Positions 46,634 to 59,900 of a stretch of 64,000 nt of DNA are shown piece after piece (within the stretch, counting starts at the first letter, position 1; each line of letters starts with the position of its first letter). The notes below the pieces were generated by a model. That model searched no databases, was not told the origin of the DNA, and saw only the letters and a list, made by a program, of their open reading frames with translations. The stretch is from Anisodus tanguticus (lineage: Eukaryota > Streptophyta > Magnoliopsida > Solanales > Solanaceae), in assembly GCA_034509755.1 (NCBI GenBank), contig JAVYJV010000039.1, forward strand, positions 186,001-250,000, read 5' to 3'. The position numbers and the translations under genes were made by a program.

Positions 46634-49480
46634 CTAATGTTCAAAAGATATTTTTTGATCACAATCATCTTCATCAACATTTACAGTAGAGCTTCTTCCA
46701 CTACGACCAGAAATTACAGAAAAAGGTGAATGTAAAGTAGAACGTATAACTTCATTTGGTTCATTTTCATCAACGTTATTTTCATCAACAGCGCAACTTG
46801 CATCATCTACGCAAACTTGCTCATCTGTTGGAGGTGAATTAGAATTAGGTGGTGGTGTTAAGTTTGCAGAACCTGCTGCACTTAACAAAGCTGCAGCTTG
46901 ATGAAAATCATTTGTAAAAGGATTGACATTTAAATTGTTATTAAAATTATTTTGATTAAGTTGACGTAAAGTGTTGGTATTGATAGCAGAATTAAAGTTA
47001 TTTAAAGCTGCAGCAGCTGCTGCTGCCGCAGCATTCATGTAATTATTACTTGCTCCTAAAAATTGATTGTAAAATTCATTGATTTGAGCATTTTTAGCAA
47101 CAGCTAAAGCAGCCGCAGAATTTTGTTCATTATTTTTATTACTAGCAACATTAAAATGAGATAAAGAAGCTGCAACAGCAGCAACAGTAGCAGCAGCATT
47201 AGGGTTTTGTTTAAAATCACTAGAAATCACTGAATGATCTGAAAGTAGCTGAGCTGCATTAGACTGGTCAGATGATAGTTTATTGTCATTCATTCCAAAT
47301 CCTAAAGCTTGCATTGCAGCTAATTGTTGTCTAGCTGCTGACATTAATTGGTCTTGATAATTTTGTTGTTTTGATGAAACTTTGTTATTAGAAAATTGGT
47401 TTGAAGGAGAAGAAACTTTTATTTTTTTTTCTTGATTAGCTGAATTAAAATTATCTCTATTATTTAACAAATGATCAATACTGAAAGAAGCCTTATTACC
47501 GACTTTTTTAAATAGTCCTTCTAAACTACTTAATTGGTTGATTGTAGAATCATTCTTTCCATTTAATGCATCTGAAATTCTATTACCCAATAATCTTGAG
47601 TTATTTTCTAATTGAAGTTGTCTGTCTTCTTCATTAGATGTTTTTATTAAATTATTGTGTTGGTTATTTAATATTTTATTATGCCCATTTAACATATTAG
47701 CCATATTAAAAGCCCCATTGTAGCGTAAGCTATCTGCAGCTGCAACTGCTGCTGCTGCAGCCGCTGCTTGTACAGCAGCAGTACTAGGTAATAAACTATT
47801 AGAAGAAATTGATGATAATTTGGTAAGATGGTTCAGAGGGTTTGAATTATTTGAAGATAAAGAATTTGAAGATACAGATTGTTGATGAGGATGACTTAGT
47901 GGAGAATTACGCAAGCTTAAATGATTGGCTGATGATTGCTGTGTTTGAAGAGCTTGATGATTAATATTATGTGAAACAATTGACATTGGACTATTGCATG
48001 CAGAATTGGCTGCACTAGTTGTTGTATTATTTAATCTTAATAAAGAATTTTCTTCAACTTGATTATTCATTGAAGGGTTTGAAGTCGATGTAGTTCCAAT
48101 TGCAGCAGCAAGTGATCTAAGTTTTGCTTGCTCTTGAAGCATTGCTCTACGCTGGCTTGCTTCATAATGTTGGAGATCTGCCATAGCCATAGCTGTGATA
48201 TCTTTTATTTGACCTTTTCTTGGTAATTTAAACCTTTTACGACGTCGCAAATAAGATCCATTTTCAAACATATCTCCACATGAAGGATGCAGCGCCCAGT
48301 AACTTCCTTTTCCTATAAAAATCAAATTTATTTATTGTCAAAAAACAAAAAAAAATAAAAAGACTTGAAAAACTTAAATAACAAAAGACATTATAAAAAG
48401 CGTTTTTTATCAAAAAAAAAATTGTCATAAATTATAATCTATGGGTCTACGAGAAGAAAAAATTTCAAAAGATAGATTTAGGCCATTAAGAAAATCAGCC
48501 ATGCAAAAGAATTAGATGCTATTTTATTTAAAAAATTGTTTTTATTAAAAAGAAGTCTAAAGAGCATCTATAACAAAGTTTTGAAACCTGCGCTACAAAA
48601 AAATTTTATTTGTTTTTTTAGTTTAAAACCGTCGAAGCATCTTTATAGGGTATAAACTAGAAAAACTTATAGCTGCATTTTTAATGTATAATTTAAACAA
48701 ACTAATCTATTTTGCTAAGCTTGATTTATTTATGAATAAATATAAATTTATTAGAAAAAATTATAAAAACCAATCAAAAAAAAAATTACCTGCACTTAAT
48801 TTACCAGGACGATCAGGCCTACGAGGAATTTTAATGAAGCAATCATTAAAGCTCAAATTATGTCTTAAGCTATTTTGCCAACGTTGTGTATTTTTTCTAT
48901 AATATGGAAATCTATCCATTATAAACTTATAAATATCGCTTAAAGTCAGCATTTTTTCTCCTGAACTTTGAATAGCCATAAAAGTTAATGAGATATATGA
49001 ATATGGTGGTTTTTGATCACCGTAAGTATTATAGTTTGCTGTAGAACCCGTTGATCCGTTTGAGCCAGCAGAACCTAAACCACTTGAACTACTTGTACTG
49101 CTAGTAGAGCTAGTACTAGAACTATTTAATAAACTATTTGTTGATTGATTTTGAGTTAATGTTGGTTTTGTTTCAGATAATTTTGCTAATTCAAGTTGCT
49201 GAAGTGGTGTAGCTCTAGTTAAAGCTGAATTATTATTAAAATCATTTGTATTTCTATACGAATTATGATTATTGGTCGAACAAGCTGAAAGAGCTACATT
49301 TGAAAAAGCGGAAGTATTACTTAAACTAGACAATCCGTTTAATGTATTATTTAATCCACTTAAACTACCAGTCAATCCTGGTATATTATTTAAGCCATTT
49401 AAACCACTCAAAGAATTAAATCTTTCTAAGCCGGAGAGACCAGGTAATGTTAAACTACCTGCAAATCCTCCTAAATCCAT
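46634..49480 (-). CDS. FoxB: Forkhead transcription factor FoxB
   Basis: Two exons, 49480-48805 and 48312-46634, with a 492-nt intron; 784 residues. The forkhead spans about 155-255. NTYGDQKPPYSYISL, EKMLTLSDIYKFIMDRFPYY, TQRWQNSLRHNLSFNDCF, then PRRPDRPGKGSYWALHP and CGDMFENGSYLRRRKRFK match FoxB more closely than FoxA (which has ITMAIQQAP, ARSPDKPG and LRRQKRFK). QEQAKLRSLAAAIG after the domain also resembles FoxB. The join uses donor 48804; a second donor 15 nt downstream (48789) would add KLSAG inside wing 1. FoxB proteins normally begin almost at the forkhead; here about 154 residues precede it, rich in SGLNGL-type units and Ser/Thr. The C-terminal 500 residues carry Ala, Asn and Gln runs and HSPFSVIS. 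Known role: neural and ectodermal patterning factor. Confidence 0.92.
48313..48804 (-). other. FoxB intron (492 nt), long for this genome
   Basis: It interrupts the forkhead domain after Pro-Gly of wing 1. Most introns here are about 55 nt, so the extra length may hold regulatory sequence; GC-containing spots include ACCGTCGAAGCATC at about 48628. Nothing else recognised. Confidence 0.7.
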
Positions 49481-52400
49481 TTTTATAAGTTTTGGTTTGA
49501 ATATATTTATTAAATTAAAATGTTTATTAAATGACTTTACACTGTTTTTTTAAAACAAAATTTTTAATCACTTTAATTATTTTGAAAACTAATAAAACAC
49601 TTAAACTTTTATTGAAATCAAAAACATAATTTAAAATTCAAGATTTTGATTTCAAAATCTTTAAAAGAAATTTAAAAATAAAACTATTTTAAGAAGAAAA
49701 GAATTCGTAGTAATTTTTAAAATGTATAAAATCGAAAATGATACTATTTTTTCTTTAGAATTAAAGCATCAAACATAAGATGAATAATGTTTAATCGATA
49801 AAAAAACAAAAAATATATTACTGATTTTCAATCAATTAAGAACAAAAGAATAAAACAACTTTTTTTTTAAAAAAAAAGAAATAAAATATCTACAAACCAC
49901 ATCGTACGCTACCAAAACACATACTGATGCAGGACGGCCTAACACAAACAAAAACTGATCACATTGTGTTGGCTAAATAAATTTGAAAAAAGCAGGCAAA
50001 TAAACAAACACTGTTTAAAAAAAAAAAATAAATAAGTATTTGAAAGCAGACAAACTATAAAGTTGCTAAAATGAAACTCTTGTATTAAACTTGTATACTC
50101 TATATTTTTTTGGTGTAAAAAAGAGGTGTTTATTAGGCGGATCTTTCGATTATTAGTATTTTTTTTAAGTTAAATAACTTAACTGCTCAAGCGCTCTTTT
50201 TTATTTTTTAAAATTTTAATTCAATAAACTTAAAGTTTTTGATAGTTTTTTTAAAAAAAAAATCTAAAAGTTTATACATGAATCAAGTGCTTGTTTTATT
50301 AAAACATTTTTTTTCCATTAAAATTACATTTAAGGTTTCTTTAAATAATTTGATGTTTGTAATTTAAGTTATTTAGCCAAATTTTTTTTCTAAAGAACCT
50401 CCCTAGTTTAACTATATAATTAAATTAAAAAAAAAAGAAACTGAATCAACATAAAACTTTAAAAAAAAATTAATCGATTTTGTGGTCGATTTTTAAAAAA
50501 GTTCAAACTGTACAAATAAAAAACATAAAATTAATAACACAAAAAATTCTTTTTTAAATTATAAGCTCAATTTAATAAAATTTTTATATAGCCATCTCAA
50601 GCTAAATTTTTAAATTTTATTCAATAATTGATGTTCTTTAATGAATGAAGTCTAAAAATATTTAGATAATCTTTTAACAAAAAAAAAAATTACATTAAAA
50701 CTTAAATAGCCTTGTTTATATGATTCTTAACAAAAAATGAATCTTTGAAAAATGACCATTTAAGATATTCTGATGAATTTTTCTTTTTAAAGAATTTCAC
50801 TAATTGCACCCATTTTGAAAAAGTTAATTTTAATACAGTGTGTAAAAAAAAAAACTGATTTTTAAACTCAATCAATTTCTTTTTAACAGTGGCATATGAT
50901 CACTTTTTGAAAATCATGGAATTAAAAAAAAATTTTTTTTGTTCTAGAAAATTTGTAAAAGAAAAATATCTTAAAAAAGTTTTAAAAGAAAAAGCAGAAC
51001 AGATCTTAAAAGAATCAATAAATAAATTTCACTAAAACCAATAAGAAATTTCAAAATTAAAAAATAGCAAATTGACGGTTAGCTGATGGAAAAGGTGTAA
51101 AAAAACTACGGGGGGTATTTTATTTTTCGAACCAAAGCATAACCAATTCGTATAAACCTTTGATCACTTTTTTTTTGTTTGTAAATTTTTGATAAAAAAA
51201 GAAAATTTTTTACATGGAAAAAAGTTTAGGATACAAAATGAAAAAAAAAGTTAAAAAGTTAAATTTTGAACAGACAAAACGAACATAGCGCAACAAAGAG
51301 GCGTGTCTCATTAGACACCAGAAAGATCAGACATGCAGATAAGGGTAATTAAGATAAGTATGCACTTAACAGCTTTGTTTTGCAAGTGTTCTTTTAAAAC
51401 AACTTTTTTTTTGTTAATAATTTTAAATAAAATTCTTACAAATTTTTTCTTAACACGTGTTGTATAAACTTTAAAACTTTTATTTGACATGTAAAAAAAG
51501 ACACTTTGAAAATACATTTGCATTTTTAATATATTTTTGAAAACACGTGCATTTCGCACGACAATTATAATCATTGAAGCAAAAACATTTTAAACTTTAA
51601 TTACATAATAGCCGTTTAAAATAAAAACAATTTATAACAACAATTTTTATTTATAGATAAATGTAAATATTCATTATGTAAAAAAAGAAAAAAGTTTTAC
51701 GATTATTTTTTTTTTAAATTTTGAATAATTATTTTAATTATTGAAATTAGCATGTAGATTGATATTTTATTTTCAAACAAATATGTAGATTAATACCATA
51801 GTTTAACCAAAAATAAAAAAAAAATCCACCCTCACAATTTATTTACTCAATTTAAGTGTTGGCGAGTTTAATTAAAATTTCTTCGCTTTTCCTGTTTGTA
51901 ACTTGCTTAATTGATTATATTCATGACAAAAAATGAATTGAGCTCTAATTTTATTTTAAGTTTTATTTAAATATCTAGAACAATAAAAAACTAAACTTAT
52001 ACAGTTTTTAGTTAGAAAAATACTCAAAAACCACCAGTGTTAAAATTATGAAACCATTAATAAATAATTAAATAAAAGAACTTTTCAATTAAAAATAATT
52101 ATCTAAATCCATCCATAATTTTTATAAGTTTTTTTCATAATTTTAGTTTAATTGTTTTTAGACTAATTGTCAAACTTTTAATTATTTTGAATGAATTTGC
52201 GTAAATTCAATTTTAAGTCATCTAGTACTTAATAGCTTTTTTCTAATTTTTGTAAATAATTTTAAAATTCAATTTTTCAATATTCTGAATTATAGTTTTA
52301 TGTATAGAACTTTAAGGAATTCAATTGAATTTAAAAAAAATAAAAGTTATATATCTAACTAATTTCTAAAAACCAAAATCTTATATTTGATACTTAAACT

Positions 52401-54349
52401 ACTTTCTTATAACCAAGCATAAGTATCAAACTCGAAAAAAGTTTCAATACTTAGTAATAAAACTTTATAAATTTTATTCTAATTAATTAGATTCAAAGTT
52501 TATTAATAGAACTTAAATCAGTTTTAAAATCTTCATAATTCAAATTAGTTTTTAGAACTTTATCGAATTTTTAAATAATAAAAACTAAATTAGCTTACTT
52601 TTAGAACACTACTTCAAGTTTTAAATATTTTTGAAATAATTAAAACTGAGTAACAAACTTTTAAAACAATCAAAAGTTTAGTTTAAGTAAAACTTTGAAA
52701 ATATTTTCAAAAATATTCGTTCAATTTAAGAAAAAAAACTAAAAAAGTTTTATTTTAAGATAAAAAGTTTATTGTTTTCAAATCAAATTGAAATAATTTG
52801 ATAAAACTAATTTAATTCTTTAAAAATTGTCTTTTAATTATAAACATAAAAATAAAAAACTCGAATTTAGTATCTCATCACTTTTAACTTAATGACATGT
52901 CAACCATGAGTAATTCTATAGTCTTAAAAATAATAATTTAAATGACTTTTTTTCTTTCTTTAATATATGCCTTGTTAATGATACAACTGATAATTAAAAA
53001 TTTAAATTTTATTTTAAAAATTCAAATTTTAAAAATAAATTGGAAAAATTAAAAAAAAAAAACTATTTTTGAACAAAAAAACTAATTCGACTTATTCAAA
53101 CTAGTTAATCAAAAAAAAACTTTGATACTAATTGATTTTTAACTTAATTTAAAGGTATTTTTAAAAAAAAAGTTTTGAAATTTGCAAAGAAAAAAAAATG
53201 TAAAGAAAATTTAACAAAACCCTATTATCAAAAAAATACCTTGAAAAAAATATTCTAAACTTTAAAAAATTTAAATTAAAAACAAATAACATCTTTTGAA
53301 TTAAAACAAAAAGTTTTTCTTTTTAAAAAAAACATTGAATGTCTTTGTCAAATTTTAAATCAATAGTGTTAAATATAATTATGTTACATTCAAATATTTA
53401 AAGAAAATCTAAATTGTTTAGCTAAGTTTTTATAACCAAAAAAAAAAGTAAATAATGTTTCATTTTTAAAGTTTCAAAAGGTATATCAGTAGTTCAAATA
53501 AAAAAGTTATAATAAATAAGTTCAAAAATCAATAGAAGGTTAAAAAAAAAAACTTCTTTACCAATTTATTTATTCAAAAAGGTAAGTTTCAAGTATGTTT
53601 ACTTATTTCAATTTGATGACTAAAATAACTTCTTGACAATTTTCTAAATAAAATAAAAATCTATGAGCTTTATGTTTGATTTTTTTTTAACTTCTTAAAA
53701 TTTTTATGTTAAGTTAATTATTTTTATGACTTTTTTTCTTATTTATCACCACACAATGAAGACATAAATAATCTTTTCATGAATACATTAAAATATAGAT
53801 TTATGAAATTTAACAACAAAAAAATCACAATGCAAATTATTTTTGGTCGTTTTGATTTCTTCCAAATTACAGTTCTATCAATAAGGTATAAATTATTTAA
53901 TTCAATTTGAGAAAAAACAAATTCTTATTTACTAAAAACAGTTTAAATGATTTTCTCTTATAAAGTAATTACGGAAGAATTTATAAAGATTTGTACAACA
54001 CATGAAAAAAAAATTTTCATAAAAATGTAAATTATATGATTTAAATTAGCAATAAAAAAACTTTAAATGACCAACAAGTAGTTAAAATGAAGTGATCACG
54101 CTTTACCTTTGGAACTATTAAATAAAAAGCCATTTATAAGTCATTTTATTTTTTAATTAAATAAATTTGCGGATGTTAAATTTTTGAAATAGACTACCCA
54201 CAAATTATATTTATAGGTAAAATCGTGAATTTTTTTTATTTTTGCATCTTAATATAGAAAATTTTTTTTCGAAAAAATGTAACAAAAATTAAGCTCACAC
54301 ATAAAGTTAATCCATTAATTTCAAATAATTAGTTAATTAAAAAAAATGT

Positions 54350-54690
54350 CTAAAATCGTTGTCGGTGGTCCGGAGAGTTTTTAAACTTTTTTTTTTAATT
54401 TTAAAATCATTAGTCTTTGTCTTACATGACTAATTATTTATTATGAAATTCAAATTATTTAACAATAATTAATGATAATGAATAATAAAACTATCAATAA
54501 CAAAATAGACTGTTTTGAAACTATAAGTTCGATTTTTTTCTAGTTTAACATGAAAAGTTTTTGAAACATAATCTTTTGTTTTATAACCAAAACAACAACA
54601 TGGGGTCTTTCTTCAAAAATGTTTACTTTTCATTAGCGATTGGTCGAATAATTTTGTAAATTTATATTGCGCATGCTTTCTTGCTAAAAA
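54350..54690. promoter_or_regulatory. Candidate FoxB upstream element
   Basis: Contains TGGTCCGGA (54366-54374) and TTTATATTGCGCAT (54661-54674), both repeated on the other side of FoxB, plus TGTTTAC (about 54619) and GCGATTGGTCGAA. Confidence 0.4.
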
Positions 54691-54949
54691 ATAACAGAGT
54701 AGTAAAAAATTTCAAAAAAAAAGTAAATAACACAACAAAAATGAAAGGCGGGTTTTTATTCACTCTCTATGAGCTCTTCAAACCATAATCTTTATACACC
54801 CCCCCATGATTACTTCTATGTTATTGTTCTAAGATTTTTTAAGATCTCCTAGTTTCTTATCATCATCATCGCCATCTTGATTTTAAATTATTAGGAAAAT
54901 AAATAGTAAAATAAATTAAAAAGTAAACTAAAAAACTTTAAAAATTATA

Positions 54950-55140
54950 GATAATAGGGGGAAGTAACTCGTTAGCGATCTAGTTTGTTTACAATGGCCT
55001 TAGGCTAAACACCTGAACACCATTAGAAAAAAAAAAGACAGTAGTAGCTCTTCTTATTCAAATCAGCGGGTTATTTGCAAACAAACCACCGCCTATGTCT
55101 TTGTTATAATATATTTCGCCTTTTTGATTCTTTTTTACCT
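54950..55140. promoter_or_regulatory. GC-richer island upstream of FoxB
   Basis: 54961-55020 is 42% G/C by count. It holds TTTGTTTACAATGG, a consensus forkhead site (TGTTTAC), CACCTGAACACC, CAGCGGG and CAAACAAACCACCGCC. Autoregulation by FoxB is conceivable but unproven. Confidence 0.4.
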
Positions 55141-55947
55141 TGATAATCTGAAAAAAAGATTGATACTTTATATTAGAACGATTTTTTAAATAAAAAAGTA
55201 TTTCGTTTTAAGAAATTAAAGTATACAAGTTGAAACTTTTTTCAAAGTCAACTTATTTAGCTTTGAAATATTTAACAAAAAACCAATAAACATGAATGAA
55301 CCAAGTTCTTATTTTCTTTGAAAAAATTTAATTGCCTTCGTTACTCTAAAGTAAAAAAAATTATTCATTTGAAAAAGTTAAAATAAAAACTACTTAAAAA
55401 ATAAATGTGAAATAGTACTTAAGTACATATTTACTTTGACACAAAATTATAAGTCAACTTAAGCCTCTTTTATAATTTCACTGCCCACATTGTCCTATAA
55501 AAAACTTCCTATCGAACAAAAAAAATATTTGTTTACTTAAGAAAAGTAAATTACTCTTGTTATAGTCAACTTCACTATATGATAAACGTAGTCTATATAT
55601 GACTCCAAATAAATATTTTCATCATAAAATAATTTTTCTTGTATTAATAAACAAGTATAAGATTAAAAGTTTAAAAAAAAGTTTTAAACTTTTTTCTTAT
55701 TGAAAAATTACAAGTCCAAACAAGATACAAATTGTCAAACAAAAATTTTAATAAAAGGTAATTTATTTTACAAATTTTAGCTTAGACAAATTATGGTTTT
55801 GTCAATTTGAGATGCTTTGAAGCATTTAAAATTATGGTTAAAATTTTGTTTATAATTGTTTAGAGAGACGCGTGCGCATTGACTCAAATAAACCTTTTAA
55901 GTGATGCGTAAATATTTTTGTCATTAACTAATTCTTGAATATTACAA

Positions 55948-55965
55948 ATTAATAAGAGCATGACT
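55948..55965 (+). promoter_or_regulatory. Element ATTAATAAGAGCATGACT, copy 2
   Basis: Differs at one base from 43613-43630 on the other side of FoxB. Confidence 0.4.
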
Positions 55966-56260
55966 AGTAGACAATTTACTTAAAAAAAAAACTAAGCAAT
56001 CACTATAATGATCTATTTTTGTTGTATTTTTTTATCATTTTTGTAATAAACTGAAAAAAGTTTGAGAAAAAAGTTTTGAAAAAAAAAATTATTTTTCTAA
56101 TTTCATTCAAATAAAATTTTTTTGATCATCTAGATCAAGATAAAAGATATTTATCATTGATTAAATAAAAGTTATCTTTTTTCTTCAAAAGAAAACGTGA
56201 TTTCAACTTACCGACATTTTTTGCTATTTTTCACAAGTTTAAATGATGAGAAGATAATAG

Positions 56261-56940
56261 TGTGATGATCATAGCCAATTATTTTTATACACATAATATT
56301 TTGAATTAATAGTTTCAAATAAGACAATAAGGCGGTATCATAGTTTCGGCATTAATAGAACTTTGGCGGCTTTCTTATTTTCAATTTATAACTTTCAAAA
56401 ATTTTTTTTCTTTTCTCTCTCAAATACCATGTTAACCTAATCCGCCTTTTTCTCACCTTTATCATGCTGCACGTTCTTAAATTTGATTTTATCTATAGTT
56501 TTATTATCTTGTTTTTTACTATTTTATATTATTTTAAATTACTTTTCTCTAATATTTTCTTAATGATACCGCACTAATTACATTCATCATCGGTGGCGGG
56601 TAAAACTTTTTTTTTTTTATATTTAAAAGTTTCTTATCTCTATCAAATGCGGTATTTTTAACTTAAGAGAAAACTATCTACAGAAGCGGCAAACATGCAA
56701 ATACATCATTTGAATGGTTGTAATGAATGGTATCTAATTATTAAAAAAAAAACTGAATATAAGAAAAGTGATGATCCATTGTATAAAAAATTTACAACTT
56801 TTAGGTTTTTACAACTTGCCATGAAAAATTTTTATTTCGAGTTTAAAAACGTGGCTGGCGGTGATTTTAAAAAAAAAAAAACTTAATTGCTGCTGTTGTG
56901 GTTATGACGAAGCATTTAAAGCGGTTTCTATTTCGTGATT
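56261..56940. promoter_or_regulatory. GGCGG-cluster island upstream of FoxB
   Basis: Carries copy 2 of the TGTGATGATCAT element (56261-56280), then GGCGG at 56331, 56365, 56595 and 56857 and its complement at 56442, with further GCGGT/GCGGC words at about 56650, 56687 and 56920. TTTGGCGG at 56362-56369 fits an E2F site. The octamer ATGCAAAT is at 56695. A 63-codon frame at 56695-56886 lies inside but has no support as a gene. Confidence 0.45.
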
Positions 56941-59900
56941 TCGTTCTAAATTTAGTCTTAATTTTTTTTTTTAAGACTTAAAAAAAGAGATAGTCATTTA
57001 CCGACTGTATAAACAATATTTACTTTTTTTGTTTTTCTTATCTAATAATCTTTCATAATTTTAATTATTTTTATTTTAAAATAATTTAACTAAAAATATA
57101 GGCTTGAAACTTACTAGTTCTTCAAACAAAAATTTTTATTTATTTTTTTTACCTTTCGAACGCACCTTGAATTATAGAATAGAACAATAGACAATTTTTT
57201 TTTACCTAAGAAACTAATTTCCGTTTAATTTTAATAAATTTTTTTAACAAACTTTACATGTTTATGTGTATTAATATTTTTTCAAGTTATAGACAAATGA
57301 TTTTAATAAAATCATTTTAAAAAACCTTTTTAGAACGTAATTAATAATAATCAATGTTGTGAATTGCACAAAAAGTTTCAGGTCGTCATAATTATTTAAA
57401 ATTAGTTTCTCTATCTTACAAATTTAAAACATAATTGTTTTGTGATCTTTTTTTTTAATAAACGACGTTGATTTTTAAAAATGGTTTTGCATTAATTCAA
57501 TAAGAATAATTATTGCTGGCGTAATTTTAGAATCACGATAATGGGCAATAATATTTAAAAAAAAAAGTTAACGGGCTAATGTATTCAAACAGAGTTTTTT
57601 TAATTTGTAAAAATAATTACAAATAAAATTATAATAGATTGTGGCTACAATCGTTTTTTTACCGTCGAAATGTCACAAAATACGGTCGTTCATAAAAAAA
57701 TCTACAATTTAATTTAACTGAATTTGAATTTGTAAGTTAATTTACTTACAAAACGACAGACAAATGTTTTAGTTTTGATGTTTTCATGTAATTTTTTTTT
57801 TTATTTAAAACTCCATGACTCCTGTGTCTATACAAATTTAAAAAAGTACATAGTTTACTTAACAATTCATTTAAAGAAAAGGTGTTTGTTTTTTACCTAT
57901 TGTTTGTCAACAGTAAGATACATTGTCTAAAAAAAAATTTTTCTATTCAAAAATTGATCAAAAGAAAATTTATTTTTTATGAACGTGTTTTTTAAAAAAA
58001 AAATTAAAAAGCTTTTAACAAGAGAAAAAAATTTTAATTAAAATCAATTTAAAAACTTTCCTTTTAAATTTTACACATTAATCTTTGTTAAAACATTAGT
58101 TTCAGCTTTTTAACTGTTAGTTTTCATTTTATAAATATTAGCTTAAAAATTCAATAATTTTATAATAAAAATAAAAAAATTTGTGCATAGAAGATGTCCC
58201 GGAAATGTACCATTTACAAAAAAGAAAGTTCTATAAATTAGCTAAATTAGTTGTTTTAATAAATCAAAGGCGGTTTTTCATGTAAATCTAGTTAATTATG
58301 CTTAATTAACAAGTCGATTAAAATTAAAATATTTTTTAATAATCCTTTTCAAGTTAATGAAAAATAGTCTTTTTTAAATATTTTTTTATAGCTTTTTGTA
58401 AAAATAAATGTTAAAAGGAAATAGTTATTCTAAAAAAAAAGAATTTGTTTTGTTTAAAAAGTAGTGAAGTGTGTTTAAATTATAAGATTTATGTATTTAA
58501 ATCTTTAAAGGCATGGAATAATATGATATTTAGCTTTCTCGACACTTAATAATTACTTATTCATTATCAAGTTTATATTTTTTTATAAGCTGTTTTTAAG
58601 CACTTTTATAAAAAAAGAACCTCATAAAAATATTTAGATAGTAATCATAAGAGAACTCTTTGTGTAAAAAAAATAAATATTCTCAAAAAAAAAATTTGTA
58701 TCAACTTTTTGACAGCATGTACAATTGCTAAAAAAATAGTTTTATTTAGAACTAAAAAAAACTGATTTTAAAAAGGTCAATTAGGTACGGGTTTTATGTT
58801 TTTTTTTGTTTTGATAAAACACGACCACATATCAATGAGAATCATTTTTTTATAGATAAAAAGCAAGTCACAATAATAAACAATAAATCACACTTCATTT
58901 CTTTTAAATTTTTTTTTTAGTAATTTGCTTTTTCATAGAATTAGATCAATTATAAACTAAATTTTTTTTAAAAACACTAAAGCATCAGTAATCAATTAGT
59001 TTATAATAATATTTGTGTAAATGACAATTTTTTTTTTCATAAAAAAAGAATTTTTTCCCAAAAAACTTGAACAAAACTTTTTGATGAAAAATGTTTCATT
59101 AATTCGAAAAAAATAAATATAGAATTTTAAGAAAATTCTATGACCTTATAGAAAAGTTTAAAAAAAAGTTTTCTATAGCAAAGTTAAATGATTGTAAAAC
59201 ACGATTTATTCGTTAATGACAAAAAATTTTAATATAAAGATGCTAAGAAAATTGCTTGTAATATAAACTTTTTTTTTTCAAATCAATTTAAACTTTTAAC
59301 TATTCATAACAAAAATACAAATTTTTTTATAAAAATAAATTTTAGTCTAACGATTTCAATTTATACTTAATAAGATCATTTAAGTTGCTTTGAAAAAGAA
59401 CTTTTTTTTCTAAATTTTACTGAACAAAATAATATTCAATAGTTGAGATAATGACTAATATAATGATGATGATCATCATAGTGTGACTTTATTTAAAAAT
59501 TACTCTTTTAATTCTTATTTAATAGAACAATTTAAAAAAAAATTTTAAGTTAAGTTATAAGTTAATTCATGACATGAATGACCACCATTGATAAAAAATT
59601 TGATAAAGCAATTTTAATAATCAATAAATAAAAAAGTTGGTATTTATTTTTAGAAGAAAAAAGTTTTATTCAATTCAAAAACTGAAAAAGAATAAATTTC
59701 AGAATGATCATTTAATTTAAGTTCTAATTGATTGCTTTCAATGATTACGTTTTATAACTCAACTGAAACTTTTAAAAAATCAATCCAATTTAAAAAATTT
59801 TCAAACTGATTAAATAGTAAAGTTCAAAAATAAATTTAAATAAAGAAATTTCTGTATTTACAACATGTAAGGATTAGTGAAACTAAAAGTTTGAAAAAAA

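Noticed and set aside
46634..49480. First identified as FoxA
   Set aside because: The forkhead residues (QKPPYSYISLTFMAIQSS, IYKFIMDRFPYY, PRRPDRPG, CGDMFENGSYLRRRKRFK) fit FoxB, not FoxA.
51311..51574. 87-codon minus-strand frame upstream of FoxB
   Set aside because: Lys/Ile/Phe/Val-rich, no domain, no splice partners; treated as chance.
56695..56886. 63-codon frame MQIHHLNGCNEW... upstream of FoxB
   Set aside because: Lys/Phe-rich and A-run driven, no homologue recognised, no splice context. It overlaps a non-coding motif cluster and starts with the octamer ATGCAAAT.
59463..59482. TGATGATGATCATCA palindrome
   Set aside because: Built from a simple GAT/ATC repeat; expected at some frequency in this composition.
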